64,000 bases of DNA, from contig NC_070561.1 of NCBI RefSeq assembly GCF_026914185.1, positions 62,001-126,000 on the forward strand, read 5' to 3'. Position numbers and translations under genes: made by a program. Below the pieces are notes generated by a model. The model saw only the letters and a program-made list of their open reading frames with translations, was not told the origin of the DNA and searched no databases. Of this stretch, positions 1-11,766 are shown piece after piece. Positions within the stretch are counted from its first letter, which is position 1, and each line of letters opens with the position of its first letter. Source of the DNA: Puccinia triticina. Taxonomy: Eukaryota > Basidiomycota > Pucciniomycetes > Pucciniales > Pucciniaceae.

Positions 1-1043
1 ATAAATTCTTTTTTGCAGGGGATATGACTGTCTGATTATGTAATACAAAATTTCCTCACCAAAATATTTTTATGATTTTATGATTTATGCATGCATAAAA
101 ACATTCAAACCAACTTTGAACACCATAATAGTACAAATCTATTCTAGGACTAAAAAGGACACTGCTGAAAGATTCCAATATCACATGTTAGAAAATCTAC
201 TCTTAGACAATGTTTTCACCCAAAGAGGAACAAGCCAAGTGATCACAACTCAAAGTAGTATACTATTTCACAAATATCATGTACAGCTTCCCAATATAGA
301 TTAGTATTTCAACACTACAACGGTACAGCATCCTAAAGTAGTATTCTATTTCACACTGGTAAAATCTACTCTCAGACTAGATTATTTACTATATAAGGAG
401 GCCTCTTCTGCCCCTTCTTGTTCCCTTTCTTCCCCATGCCAGCATAAATAGTAATATTAAGAAATTACTTCCGCTTCCATCACCCATCTAAATAGTAAGA
501 TCATAATAGTAATAATTATAATATAAATTGAAATCATAAATTGAGAACTTGATAATATAACAAATATAAATTGACCCTTCTAAAAAGTCACTTACGTCAA
601 ACTATAACATCTCTCATCCCACGCACAAGATTCCTGGTTCTTAGGGTCTGAAGCAGTCTAGATTAAGAATAATTCATCTGATTTAGCCACACTATAAAAT
701 TCTAGTGTACTTTCTCCCAGAGTTTATTACAGGAAGGCAGCCCTTCAAGCACCTGTAGCCTAAACTTACCTAGTTTTTGCTATTTCCCTTCCAAGCTCAG
801 ATCACGCCTTGCGTAGAAGTTCCACACCGGGTAGCTTCAATTAAAAGACTGCTGTATTGAATGTTTGAGCGCCCACTTCCCAGGCAGCGCGGTACAGTTG
901 CTATCAAAAGCCCCACCAGAATCAATCCCCAAAGGTTATAGTTCAAGTAAGAACAGGTGCGGCGGGTTGACCTCGATTTAGTTCATCTCATTGCGAATTG
1001 CAATCTTTCAATGACATTTAATGATTGGTATTAAGATGATAGT
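1..1043. other. AT-rich stretch without a recognisable gene
   Basis: No coding region with a recognisable domain is seen here on either strand. The motif TATATAAGG followed by AGGCC at about 390-403 resembles the core-promoter block of the LTRs found later in this window (26.48 kb, 37.46 kb, 54.83 kb), so part of this stretch may be an old LTR fragment. No LTR ends or target duplication could be placed. Confidence 0.35.
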
Positions 1044-2176
1044 CTAGGAAACATAACCACTACCAACATATTCTTGGTAACATAGTTTATCATCCATGAC
1101 AGCCGCCACTGTGTGGTAAAGAAAAGAAATTTTGTATTCAGCCAGCGCGAGTCCATTGGTCCGACAAAGATGATTTTTCAATACTGAAAAACACATCTCA
1201 ATGGGGTTTAGGTTGGGCCAGTAGGGGGGTAGATAAATCAATTTGACCCCTATACATATAATTTGTGATGATTAGCTGTACTGCACAGGAATCAAGACAT
1301 GAAAAAATTGAGGCACACCGCGTTCATTGCACAGTTGCTGTACATTACCCCCATGATGGATTGGGCAATTGTCTATGATTAATACCGAATTGCTGTCTGG
1401 GAACAAATTCATCCTAGGCAGCTAAGATCATCACAACATTAGGCAAAAATTGATACAATTGAAGATTATCTGATGTCCTCACAAGGGTGTGCTTCAGGAA
1501 TGATTCAAAGTTGGGTTGTTTGAATCCTTTTTCTTTGATATTGATACCAAGCACTCCGTCTATCGAAATCCCCGGAAGAATTGTGTATTGCTTTGCATTG
1601 GCATGGGCTGTAATTTGACTGCTCCTTTGTCCATGCGGAGCCCAGCCATGATTGCGAATCAGGTTGCATTGACAGATTGAAGATTCATCTGTTGACATAA
1701 TGTTTGCTCAGATATTATTAATCATTTGTAGATTCATCAAAAAAAAGGGACTCACCGGCAAATACCAGAAAGTGTGCTGGCAACCCTACCACTTGCGCTA
1801 CATAATTAGAAATCCGCAATTCTGACCGGCTGGCATTCACCAGGTGATTGCGTTTGCGACTGATACACATCCGATTTCAAAGGGTTTTATTGATGGTTGA
1901 AATGCAGACAAGGATATCGTGCTGCTTGTAAAGCCATTCTTGGACCTCATCCAAGTAAGCAGTTGGATTTTTGTTGAGGTACTCCCGGAGCTTGTCTTGA
2001 ATATCATCTGGGATTTTAAAATTGGGTCCGCGTGGCTCGTACTCATTTGGGTCTCTTATGACACAGCCTGTATTGTCAAAAATTTTGACCCATTGGTATA
2101 TTGAGCTGATTGAAAAATTAATGTGAAGAACTCTCTCAATATTGTTGACAGGCATCCTCTCCTTCCAGAACTCCAC
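1044..2176 (-). pseudogene. Decayed DDE_3 (Tc1/mariner-IS630-like) transposase
   Basis: Several minus-strand reading-frame pieces line up in transposase order. An N-terminal helix-turn-helix-like segment (2176 down to about 1877) is followed by a piece starting MSTDESSICQ near 1698. A catalytic segment IIDNCPIHHGG lies near 1370, and the terminal PYWPNLNPIE block is at about 1200-1240. DNCPIHH and PNLNPIE are hallmarks of the DDE_3 superfamily, carrying the second Asp and the final Glu of the triad. The pieces sit in different frames and a stop falls between the DNC and NPIE blocks, so the gene is dead. A few frame changes could be introns, but no single spliced frame could be assembled. Terminal inverted repeats were not found. 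Family call is firm; element boundaries are unknown. Confidence 0.75.
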
Positions 2177-2693
2177 AGCGAGTAATTTGGCGTAGGGGTT
2201 GATGAATCAACGTGGCATCCCTTGCAATTTGGTGTTGTGGAGTGGAAATCACACACTTTGATGATTGGGGAAGCCTGGGCCCCGTAGGGCCCCGACAGGG
2301 GGATCTGGCTGCCGATCTGCATAACTCAAAATATACTCTGTACTATTTTAGTGGGAAATTTTGGGAGCTTGAATTCCCATTCCCATTAAATAATGTAACA
2401 ACTGTAAATATGTGTTTCCAATGATTTGTTAAATTATTTGGATTTTTTGCAGTGTGTGAACATGAGTTCCAGGTCCCCAAATGACTTTACTTTTTTTGTT
2501 TCTTAATGGGCTTTTACAGCAGACAAGTAAGCTTCAAAAAACTCCCAAGCAATTCACAGAGGACAATAAAAGGGCTGTCTATTGATTGGTCAAAAAAAAT
2601 CTTGAAAATTTTGCTTCCTTCACCTGCAGTGCGCAAAGTGTTTGGAAATGCGCGCACTGCACAGTGCGCAAAGTAAGTCCGTTTTGGAAAATA

Positions 2694-2993
2694 TTTAATA
2701 CTAGTCCAAAAAAATCATGAATAATCAGAATCAATAGACTGACATGTGACGTGAATGATAATAAATGAAAAAATGAAACCCAAAATCCATCCTAAATTTT
2801 AGTTGGCAGTGAAAACACCTCAGACACTGTTTTTTTGTTACCTGCAGTGCAAATTTGAAATTTTTGATGTACTTTCCCGGCCCACCAAAATTTAGGATGG
2901 ATTTTGGGATTCATTTTTTCATTTATTATCATTCACATCATATGTCAGTCTATTGATTCTGATTGTTCATGATTTTTTTGGAATAGAACTAAA
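2694..2993. mobile_element. Foldback element, 300 bp, arms about 120 bp
   Basis: The left arm (about 2694-2815) and right arm (about 2876-2993) are near-perfect reverse complements. CCAAAAAAATCATGAA at 2706 pairs with TTCATGATTTTTTTGG at 2967, and AAAATCCATCCTAAATTTT pairs with AAAATTTAGGATGGATTTT. About 60 bp of loop separates the arms. The whole unit would fold into one long hairpin, as foldback MITEs do. No clear target duplication was identified, so superfamily is open. Confidence 0.8.
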
Positions 2994-3474
2994 GACTCTG
3001 ATATCTCTTAACACTGCCAGCATGTCCAATGAAATATGAACCCAAGGGACCTTGGATTTATATTTCATCAGTCAAGATCAACCAATTTCAAATTGGTTCA
3101 GTGCATCCCAGTTTAACTGGCATAACCTCAGCCCAGCCAATTATGCTGGCAGTGTTTGGGTTTGAAGAAAAAAAAACATGTTGGACTAATATTGACTTGT
3201 AAAAAATCCTACACATACAATTTTTGAAAAAACCAAAATCGTTCTTGATGAGGATGAAGACTGCCATCTCGGGCACACCCTGCCCAAAATTATAGTCCAA
3301 TGTGTAGTTCAGTTTATTTTACATGATTTTTACAAAAAGAAAGTACCTCAGAACCCCAACCATGAAATGCCAGCATGCTTGTTTTGGATACAGCTAACGC
3401 GGAAAAGCTTGCGGCCAGCTTTTGGACCACAGATTTCAGCCTCAAAACCTGTATGGCTCCTGTACGTCAGGAAT

Positions 3475-3653
3475 TAGAGATGGCAACCAGGTACCCGCGC
3501 GGCAGTACCCGGCACCTGCCGGCGGGTACTCATCAGGGTGGCGGGTACTGCCGCCGCGGGTGCCAAGTACGGGTATGGGTATCTGTTTTGGGCCAAAAAA
3601 GTAGGTGGTACCCAGACACGCGGCGGGTACCCGGGTACTGATTGCCATCTCTA
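3475..3653. mobile_element. hAT-type MITE, 179 bp, with perfect 8-bp TSD
   Basis: Terminal inverted repeats TAGAGATGGCAA are exact at both ends. The flanks carry a perfect 8-bp direct repeat TCAGGAAT (3467-3474 and 3654-3661), the diagnostic target duplication of hAT elements. The interior is GC-rich and made of repeated CGGGTAC/GTACCCG words, like the subterminal repeats of hAT elements. The terminus resembles that of the larger hAT element at 30099 (TAGGGATGAAACCAGG), so a related transposase may have moved it. No coding capacity. Confidence 0.9.
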
Positions 3654-4003
3654 TCAGGAATTCCATCAGAAGAAAAAAACTAGTTTCTTTGTTTTCCACT
3701 TCGGGGCCTCAAAGGCTCCCCCATTGGATTCCAGGAGCAATTTTACCTCAATCAGGTCCTTCGCCGCTCCTGCCTCCCTCGCCCCTTGCTTGGCCTGGGA
3801 CCCGTGTCAAGCAAAACCAGCCGGCTGAACGGGTTTTGACTGCCTGTACAGAGAAGCTGTACATAACTGTGGCTGAAATGCAGATATCATTTCAGCCACA
3901 AAATTTGGCAAGCTTTTCCGCATTAGCTGTACAAGCCTCTCCCACACTTTGTGCATTTGACAGAGAGGCTGTACACGCCCAGATCAGTTTATCCAGTGAC
4001 ACT

Positions 4004-4345
4004 AGGACCCTGGAAACCCCCTATCAATGGGGGGCATGTAAATTCCTGAATTTCACCTAAATTCATACATCGGGGGGCACCGGGGAATGGGTTTTTTGGC
4101 TGATTCATACATTTTCATTCGTACGCTTGAGCTTAAATCCGACCAGGGGTCCCTAAAACCACATTTTAAGCAGGGATTTGCGGGTTTTAGCCAACTTGCC
4201 TGAATTTCCTTGGAAATTCACACATTTATTTGGTGTTTCATGCATACCCTTTTGGGTTTCAAAGCTAATTCATACCATTTTGCAAAAAAATGCAAAAATT
4301 CATACATTTCCATGCCACTCATTTATCGGGGGTTTCCAGGGTCCT
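4004..4345. mobile_element. hAT-type MITE, 342 bp, AGGACCC family
   Basis: Inverted termini AGGACCCTGGAAACCCCC match at both ends, with a looser match continuing inward. The flanks GTGACACT (3996-4003) and GTGGCACT (4346-4353) agree at 7 of 8 positions, consistent with an aged hAT target duplication. The termini start with the same AGGACCC as the element at 8732-9115, so the two belong to one family. No coding capacity. Confidence 0.8.
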
Positions 4346-4736
4346 GTGGCACTAAAACCTTGTAGGTGTATGTTACTGGTGAACTGATTAATACAAATAC
4401 ATCAAGAGAATGCCAAATGGGAGCTGAAAACACTGCCAATCTAGCATGAACCAATTCTTGTGTTTATGAACAAGAAAAATCTTGGACTGAATACCTCAAC
4501 AGAACGGGGTAATTGGACGAGGGACGGACAGGAGAGATAAGTGTGAACTGGTTTCCTATTTTTTGTTGATTTTTGTTTAAAACAAAAAAGGAGAAGATAC
4601 GGGAAAAGGGAGAAGAATTGTTTTGTCTGAAAATAGTATTCAGAAGTGGAGGAAGACCAGCCTAGACCGTGTGAAATCTACTCGAACAGTAGCTTTGTTT
4701 AGGAGACGACCGGCGATGTATGCATTCCGAATCAGT
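4346..4736. other. Intergenic, 3' side of FAL1
   Basis: Nothing recognisable is seen between the MITE and the FAL1 stop codon. The stretch should contain the FAL1 3' UTR and polyadenylation site on the minus strand. Confidence 0.4.
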
Positions 4737-6783
4737 TTAAACAACTTCTCCAATATTCACGGGCATTTCATCAATCTATCACAAGGAATTATCATATCAG
4801 TAAAAAACTCGAAATTCAGATACCAAAAATGACATCGTGAGGGTGAAACTTACTTGGGCACTGTAGTACTGTTCAATATCCCGCAAGATTCGGACGTCTT
4901 CGTTAGTAACAAACTGTTTTTTGGTGCGTCAACCAGGCCAATGTGCTTTATTGAATAGGTCGTTATGCTGTCATATCCAAAAGAACAAGCCACTCACGTT
5001 AATGGCAACACCTTTGCGACCGAAACGGCCGGATCGACCGATTCTGTGAATGTAGTTTTCTCGATTGGAAGGAAGGTCATCTATCACATCAAGTTGTGTG
5101 AGTGAGCGCTTTCAGCAAAGGCCAGGAATGATCAAAAGCCAATAGCCCACAATTGATAACCAATGATACTTGTTGTACGTCGATTCCACGAGCCCACACG
5201 TCGGTGGTGATCAACACTCGAGAAGAGCCGTTACGGAACTCGCCCATGATAGCATCTCGTTCTTTTTGAGGCATATCACCATGCCTGGAATAAGGGCGAC
5301 ACCAAGTCTAATCAGAAAATTGCAGCTTTTATCATCAGGGGTATCCAGGCTACTCACATGGACGAAACAGTAAAGTTGGCATCGCGCATTTTGTCTGTCA
5401 ACCAGTCGACCTAAGAATCGCAGCATGTTAGCCGTCGAAAAGAAAAGAAAACTATAAAAACACGAAGTACTCACTTTTCTGCGCGTGTTGCAAAATATAA
5501 CTGCTTGTGTGATTGTCAGCGTGTCGTAAAGATCACACAGAGTGTCAAATTTCCATTCTTCTTTTTCAACAGCAACAAAGAATTGTTTGATCCCCTCCAA
5601 GGTCAATTCGTCACGCTTGACCAAAATCCGGATCGGGTCAGTCATAAATTTGGTGGTCATCTCCAGGACATCATAAGGAAGGGTAGCCGAGAGGACAACT
5701 ACTTGAGTCTGAGGAGGTAAGTAGCGATAAACATCGTAGATCTGGTCTTTGAACCCCAAATTGAGCAGCTCATCCGCTTCATCAAGAACGAGCATTTTAA
5801 TGTTTCGAGTGCGAAGATTACGACGTCGAATCATGTCATACACCCGACCAGGTGTACCTGAGACTACATGTTGCCCGTGGTCCAATTTGCGGATATCTTC
5901 TCCGATAGAAGTTCCACCAATACAAGCATGACATTGAACTGTGATAGGTCAGGGCGTGGTCAGCCGGTGGTCGATATGAAGAGATTAAGCTTGTACAGTA
6001 CTTACCGTTCATGTAATCACCTAGCGCGAGAACCACACTCTGTATTTGGGTGGCTAATTCACGCGTGGGACTCAGGACCAAAGCTTGTGTTTCGCGAACT
6101 TGGGTATCGATTGCTTGAAGGATCGAGATGGAGAATGTAGCAGTTTTTCCCGTTCCGGATTGAGCCTGTGCAATCACATCTCGACCTTTGGTGATCGGCA
6201 AAATAGCTCTTTGTTGAATGGCCGATGGTTTCTCGAAGTTGTAAGCGTAAATCTAGATCGTGGGCAAGGAGAAGATTTGAGTGAACACATAATCTTTCAG
6301 ACATCCAACTGAGGCTCACACCACGCAAGAGGTCCTCCTTGAGACCCAATGAATCCTTGGGGACCGGAGGATAGTCGAAAGGTAACAAAAAACATCGTTT
6401 TTGAGAAAGTATGATAATTTTACAAAAACGGTTAATTTCGATAAATATAGGTAATAAAAATGAATAAAGGGAAAGGTGATCAACTTACAAAAGTCGGAGC
6501 TACCGGAGGGTCACGAACGCACGTCAGGCACCTCCGGTTGAAAGCAAGACAAGTCTTGGAGAGCTGAGAAAAATTCAGTCTTACCAACCCCGACCTCCTC
6601 TGAGGTCTCGAATAAAAGCTACGATTATAACGACCAAACGAACAGATTAGTACGGAGACGAGTTAAAAAATGGATTGAGTGACTCCGATTAACCTTGTCT
6701 TGGTTTGGGTTGAGCTATGAACAAAAACAGATCAGCTCAGATTTCCAAAGATTACATGCAAGTAGCTATCAACTCACAGCCAT
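4737..6783 (-). CDS. FAL1: ATP-dependent RNA helicase FAL1 / eIF4A-III (12 exons)
   Basis: This is a DEAD-box RNA helicase of the eIF4A-III/Fal1 group, known as an exon-junction-complex core and pre-rRNA processing factor. I read 12 exons (minus): 6783-6778, 6714-6694, 6618-6585, 6499-6489, 6355-6320, 6252-6006, 5938-5475, 5410-5358, 5284-5151, 5080-4998, 4913-4854 and 4775-4737. They sum to 1188 nt, or 395 residues, close to the family norm of about 400. All junctions are GT-AG and in phase. Motifs in order: Q-motif FEKPSAIQQ (42-50), AQSGTGKT (66-73), PTRELA (98-103), GG (126-127), TPGR (147-150), DEAD (171-174), SAT (202-204), ARGID (322-326) and HRIGRSGR (347-354). [19 protein letters not shown] and DVWARG favour eIF4A-III over eIF4A. 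The first coding exon holds only Met-Ala, and exon 4 is an 11-nt microexon needed to restore [12 protein letters not shown]. No defect is seen; the gene looks functional. Confidence 0.93.
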
Positions 6784-8423
6784 GTCGAGTTGTCTTTAGC
6801 GATAGCCTGATTCTCAGATATGTAGACAGTCAGCCGGGAGTTCGCAGGGAGTAGCGGAGGTGGTGACTGTTGGAGGGGCGTGAACTGAGGGGTGTGAACT
6901 GAGGGTCAAGAGGGGGGTCCAGGGTGGAAAAGAGGGGCTCCGTCCCGCAGCCACCTCGTATTGCAAGCACTGTTTAACCCTGTTTAACCACGGCTCCACT
7001 TGTAAAGTAAGTCGCGCGGCGGGCGGACCCTCCTGTCAGATTTGGGTCGGGCCGTCCTGGCAGGACGTCGAGCAGCCCTTCGGGTCGGCCCGACCCTGCC
7101 CGACCACCCGTTGGCTGTTCCTCCCGACAGGGAGGGCAGGCCGACCTCGTCCGACCGTACCGACCCGCGAGGCAGCATGGTCGGCTTGTCTGATAGGTCC
7201 GGCCAACCCATCTGCCCGGTGGGCCAGCATGGTCGGCTCGCCCTCGAGGTTGTCAACAGGTCGGCTGCCCCCGGAAATGAGCCAACCTTCCTGACGAGTC
7301 ACCGGACTAGTCAACCTGTCCGGCAGCCCAAGGTCAGAAACTCACTTGAAAAAGTGAGTTTCCTGAGACCACCAGTACGATCTGCCAAGCGTGCTCGCGG
7401 ATTGTACATAGAAGAGAAAAAAAAAAAGAAAAGAAAAGAAAATGTTGGACTTCACAATGTTTGCTCTTCATGATAAGTAGAGAGTGCGGTATATGACATT
7501 GCCTAAGGTGGGTACTGACATTAACATTGTTGTTACCGCAGTGGTTGTGAGTGATCACAGCGGTGAGTCAGCCGTGTGTGAATGCATGGTGTGGTGGGTC
7601 AACTCCCCCATTTTATACTTTTTGCTGCTCGGATCTCATCATGACCCTGGCCCCCGCGGCCTACGTCAGAGAGGCTTGCCCCCAAGCGGCGAGGTTTGGC
7701 GTGAATCCTGACGGGCCCGAGGCTTGGCCAACCCCCAAATTTCATTAAATCCTTTGTTACACATCAACCACTGCCAGGATAGGCCGATGAGTGGCATGGC
7801 CTTGAAGCCTAGCTTCTTGCGCAGGCAGCCAGCCATCCACCATCCATCAAGCCCCTTGGAGAGCTGCTGGACATGCTTTCAAAAACCATGCCAAGCTTGT
7901 CCCAGCAAGCAGAGCGTGTTTTTTTCAACTCCTGTACACATTAGCACTCTTCACGTAAGCTAAACATCAGCAAGATTGAAATAAAGTTTATCCCATTGTG
8001 CCAGCCAATTTGGCTGGGAAAGTATGCTGATGTATATCTCTCACCATGGTCATAGAGTTCTTACGTGAACAGTGCTATTTTATGTGTGGCCTGCATACCG
8101 AATGTAGTTCATTGTTCAATTCAAACAATAAACATACTTCATGTACTTATTAGAAGTAATTGAAACTTTCATGTACTTATCCAATAGTATGGTGTAAGAT
8201 CAATCCTGGAATTGTGATTCCATGACTTCACATCCTTGTAGCTTTAAGGCCATTCAAGGCATCAAAATGTGGCCTATGTAGTCTTGAAGGCCAGATGCAG
8301 ACCTTCAATTTGGCACCTGGGCGGCCCATTTGGCCACCAGGATGCTATAGAAAAGTGGTGCCAAACTTTCACACCAGCCAAATGGGTGAAAGCTGTACTC
8401 AGGACTCACGCCAAATTTCGCCG
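6784..8423. other. FAL1 upstream region and GC-rich low-complexity DNA
   Basis: The first part should hold the FAL1 promoter; no element is identifiable. From about 7016 to 7330 the DNA is GC-rich and built from GGTCGG/CCGACC words, similar to subterminal repeats of hAT elements in this window, but no inverted termini or target duplication was found. A perfect 10-bp hairpin, AAACTCACTT with a GAAA loop, lies at 7338-7361. Long open frames here are composition artefacts. No gene seen. Confidence 0.4.
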
Positions 8424-8731
8424 CTTAGTCCTAAATCCCTCCTTTGGAGGCTTGCGCTTTGCGCGAGGGGCCCCTACCCGCCCCTCAGAATAGGGACTGA
8501 CTAAGGTCGGGGTAATCCCAGCTTGAAGCCCAACGTCCGGGTACAATTCATGGCCTAGCAGCCGTTGGGGGCAGCCCGACCTTCACGACATATACTCCTC
8601 CCAACGTCCGCGGTGCAAAGTTTTACTGCAGGGGCGGAGAGGGGGTGGCCAATGTCGGGCCGGACATCCGCCCGCCGTCCAACTGCACCGGTGGTGTACA
8701 CCTTGGAGGCTTGGATCAAATTGGCTTGACC

Positions 8732-9115
8732 AGGACCCCGGAAAGCCCCGACCAAGCCGCCTCATGTAAATTTTGCTAATTCCAGGTTTTGGATACGTGG
8801 GAAAATTGGGTTTTTACCACTTGGACCCGGTTTGGATATGTATTACATGAGGAGGAATTTTTGAGAGAAAGGCCCACCGGGCAAAATTAGACAAAAAAAA
8901 AGCCTTTTTTGGGCTGGGAATTGAACCAAAAACCTAAATAATTGGTTTTTGTTTCCAGGCAAGCCCAAAATATACCAATTAAATTAGGAACATCTTGGAA
9001 AAACAAACCAATTTAGACATGTATCCAGTGATTTAAATGAGGAGCATTTTGGAAAAAAAATGTCCCCCGGATACGTTTTACATGAGGCGGCTTGGTAGGG
9101 GCTCTCCGGGGTCCT
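8732..9115. mobile_element. hAT-type MITE, 384 bp, perfect 8-bp TSD
   Basis: The two ends are inverted repeats of about 40 bp with few mismatches, beginning AGGACCCCGG and including CCAAGCCGCCTCATGTAAA. The flanking 8-mers GCTTGACC (8724-8731 and 9116-9123) are identical. The 8-bp duplication and the absence of coding capacity make this a non-autonomous hAT element of the same AGGACCC family as 4004-4345. Confidence 0.92.
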
Positions 9116-9154
9116 GCTTGACCTTGCGCACGCTATGCCGCGGGCAAACTTAAC

Positions 9155-9225
9155 AAGTCCCTCAAGACTTTGGGCCCCTGGGGGTATGCTGAACTCGCAA
9201 GGCAAGCCTCCATCAGGAGGGACTT
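9155..9225. repeat. Mini palindromic element AAGTCCCTC...GAGGGACTT, 71 bp
   Basis: A short stretch starts AAGTCCCTC and ends GAGGGACTT, with GCAAGCCTCC inside. A second copy of the same design lies at 9627-9693. No target duplication can be assigned. Confidence 0.5.
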
Positions 9226-9626
9226 ACACCGTACCTCCCCACATTGGCACAGCAAGAATGCCACTTTGATTCCAGTTATGTTCACAGCTGGTGAGCAATT
9301 GTGGTCTTGTAGGGCTGATAGCATCCTCTGAGAGAAAGATACACAAAAAAACCACCACCCATTGTGCACACAAGCTGCAAGGTGCAGCGTTCAAGTTGCA
9401 CACTGCTTGTAATTCCAGCTGGTTGGTGATTTTTGTGGAATTTCTGCGGGTGGCATGATTTTTGCCAAAAACCTGAAATTATGTAGGTTGGATAGGAAAA
9501 ATCAGGCCTACAACCTAAGCTATTTTATTCCAAAGAATGTCAAGGGGGCAAGGAATTATAAAGCTTCAAAAATTCCACCCAGCCAAACTCAGATTCTTGG
9601 CACGCCAAGAAGGGGCGATAGCGCGC

Positions 9627-9693
9627 AAGTCCCTCCTGCCGAGGGCTGCCGGAGGCTTGCTCTGCAAGACACACACCCACAGCAGAGGGACTT
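9627..9693. repeat. Mini palindromic element AAGTCCCTC...GAGGGACTT, 67 bp
   Basis: It begins AAGTCCCTCCTGC and ends GCAGAGGGACTT, with GGAGGCTTGC inside, the reverse complement of the internal word of the 9155 copy. It belongs to the same tiny inverted-repeat family. Confidence 0.5.
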
Positions 9694-11766
9694 TTTTAAG
9701 TTTGTGCCACAGTCAAGCACTGGTTGGGTGTGACCTGATCTGCGCAATCCCGCCAGATTAGGTTGCCTGACGTCAAAAATTGGTAAGCCACACCTGAATT
9801 CTTGGCCTTCCCGCGGTCATGCCATTGGCTTGACCACCTGCTTCAACGCATGACTTGACATTAAGAAAAAAACTTTTGTGAGGAGGTTTTCTACACCTCT
9901 TTCAATTTCAGAAATAGGCTACACACCTGAAGAAAAAAAAGAAATGCACCAATACCAAGACAGCAGTCTTCTAGCTACATGCGCTGAAAGTATGATATCT
10001 GAGGGTGCTAATACAGCGGTGGGTGATAAGAAATAGAGAGAAATAAAACACCACATGAGTCCTAATGGAGCGCTTGGGTTGTTTATGTGCCCTTTGTAAT
10101 TGGGTTCAGGGCCTGTAGGGCAGGGTGAAAGAGCCAAAGCTCTTTGATGGGCTTGTCAGGGATAAAGTTGCGCAAGAGAGTAATAACCCCTTTTTTCACA
10201 GAGTGGGCATTGTGAGTGCGACAAACCCTTACAAAATGCATCAGGGGCTATCATTATGAATATTAGACCCTTATAATAAAAATCAGGAAATTACTTACAA
10301 AATAGTAAGGTCAACAAAACTAATGAGACTTTTGTGGAAAAGTCTACCAACCACAAGTTGACAGCACCTTGAAAAGGTAATTAAGGAGTGTTGTCCTCCC
10401 ATTGAGTCCATTTTTGATTCCTCAATACAATTTTGATTACAGAATTCCCTTCTAAGAAACACCCTTGGCAACCCAAGCATTCATCAACTCTTTGGTTGGA
10501 AATACCTTTGATAATCTGCACCAGTTTCTTCCACAACATACCCTCTGAGCCTTCTTCAATCTACAACTCTCTCACAACCTACTTACTGTTGGAATTCAAA
10601 GCACCGTCTTCAGAGGAGTACCCCCGGTGAGTAGTACTATTGTACACTCACCAAAAATCAAAATTAATATTCACATTTTTTGGGGGTAAACCTGTGACAG
10701 GTATCCTTCATGAGTTCAAACACAAGAAGACTTGTGCTGTTGTGTCAAAAAATGATGCACATTGCAAAGTCTGTCTACATTCCAAATCCAAAATTCAAAT
10801 CTAAGTGATCTTTGATCATTAAACTCTTGGTTAGTTCATCAATCTGATTTTATCTGACTAGTCTGGTCCAGACTAGTCAGAAGAGAAGCTAATTGTTTTT
10901 TTCTTTCACAGATCAAACCACAAAATTGAGAACAAATGAAAAGATCAAAGCAGCCAACTACAATATAACTACAACTCAATTGTAAGTAGTTCATTGCTCT
11001 TTGCTTTCAGCCTGAGGAGAAGTTTGTTAACTTCTCTTTCTTAAAAAGCTGAACAAGTATTTTGAACCATATTAGCTCACCAATTATTGTTAATCACAAA
11101 ATCAGTTCAGATTTAAACTTTACTCAACTCTTGTCAAATGGCTACTATCATCAAATAAAGTCTTTCTGCTTTAAGAAACTCTCTGATAAAAAACCAACTC
11201 AGAATAAACAATGAATTGTTTATCAAAAAGAAACAGATTGCTATTCAATCCCTTTCCTTTACAATACAACACAATCATACTTAAAACTCTGTCAAGTTTA
11301 TTTAGCTCAACATTTAGTTTATCAAGTTAAATTCTGCCTTCAGGTAAAAAAATTAGATTACTATCATCTCATTTTGCAATGATTGTAATCACATTAAACT
11401 TCTAAGAAATAAATACTTCAATTTTTACCATTCTTACACTTACAACTGTTCCAAATACAACTGTTACCCTAGGTGTGCTATCAATTCCTGTTATATTTCA
11501 TACCCACCAATTTTCTCTGCAGCTTGTAGTTGGAGTGTAAGGAGTGGAAACTCCTTCACTGTAGAAGTGTCTCAACAGGTGTTGCAATCAGACTCTCCCT
11601 CAATGGAGGAGTACTGCTGGTGGAGCCATTTCTTTTCTGACAGATCTACATTCTTGGTCTCAATGAGCCAGCGTACCTGCAGAGGAGTGAGCACACCAGC
11701 GATTCTAGGAGAGCCTTAGAGAATTCAGATTCCAGGAGGATGTAAGATTATGAATCTGAAAACTCA
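9694..11766. other. Repeat-like AT-rich DNA without a recognised gene
   Basis: No open frame with a recognisable domain is present. A perfect 27-bp palindrome (13-bp arms, CTGACTAGTCTGG, one-base centre) lies at 10854-10880. The rest looks like old non-coding repeat DNA. Confidence 0.4.
10854..10880. repeat. Perfect 27-bp palindrome
   Basis: CTGACTAGTCTGG is followed by one base and then its exact reverse complement. It sits in AT-rich non-coding DNA with no visible partner feature. Confidence 0.7.

Noticed and set aside
7016..7330. GC-rich block with open frames on both strands as a gene or hAT MITE
   Set aside because: The frames are compositional (GGTCGG words), and no inverted termini or 8-bp duplication could be found.
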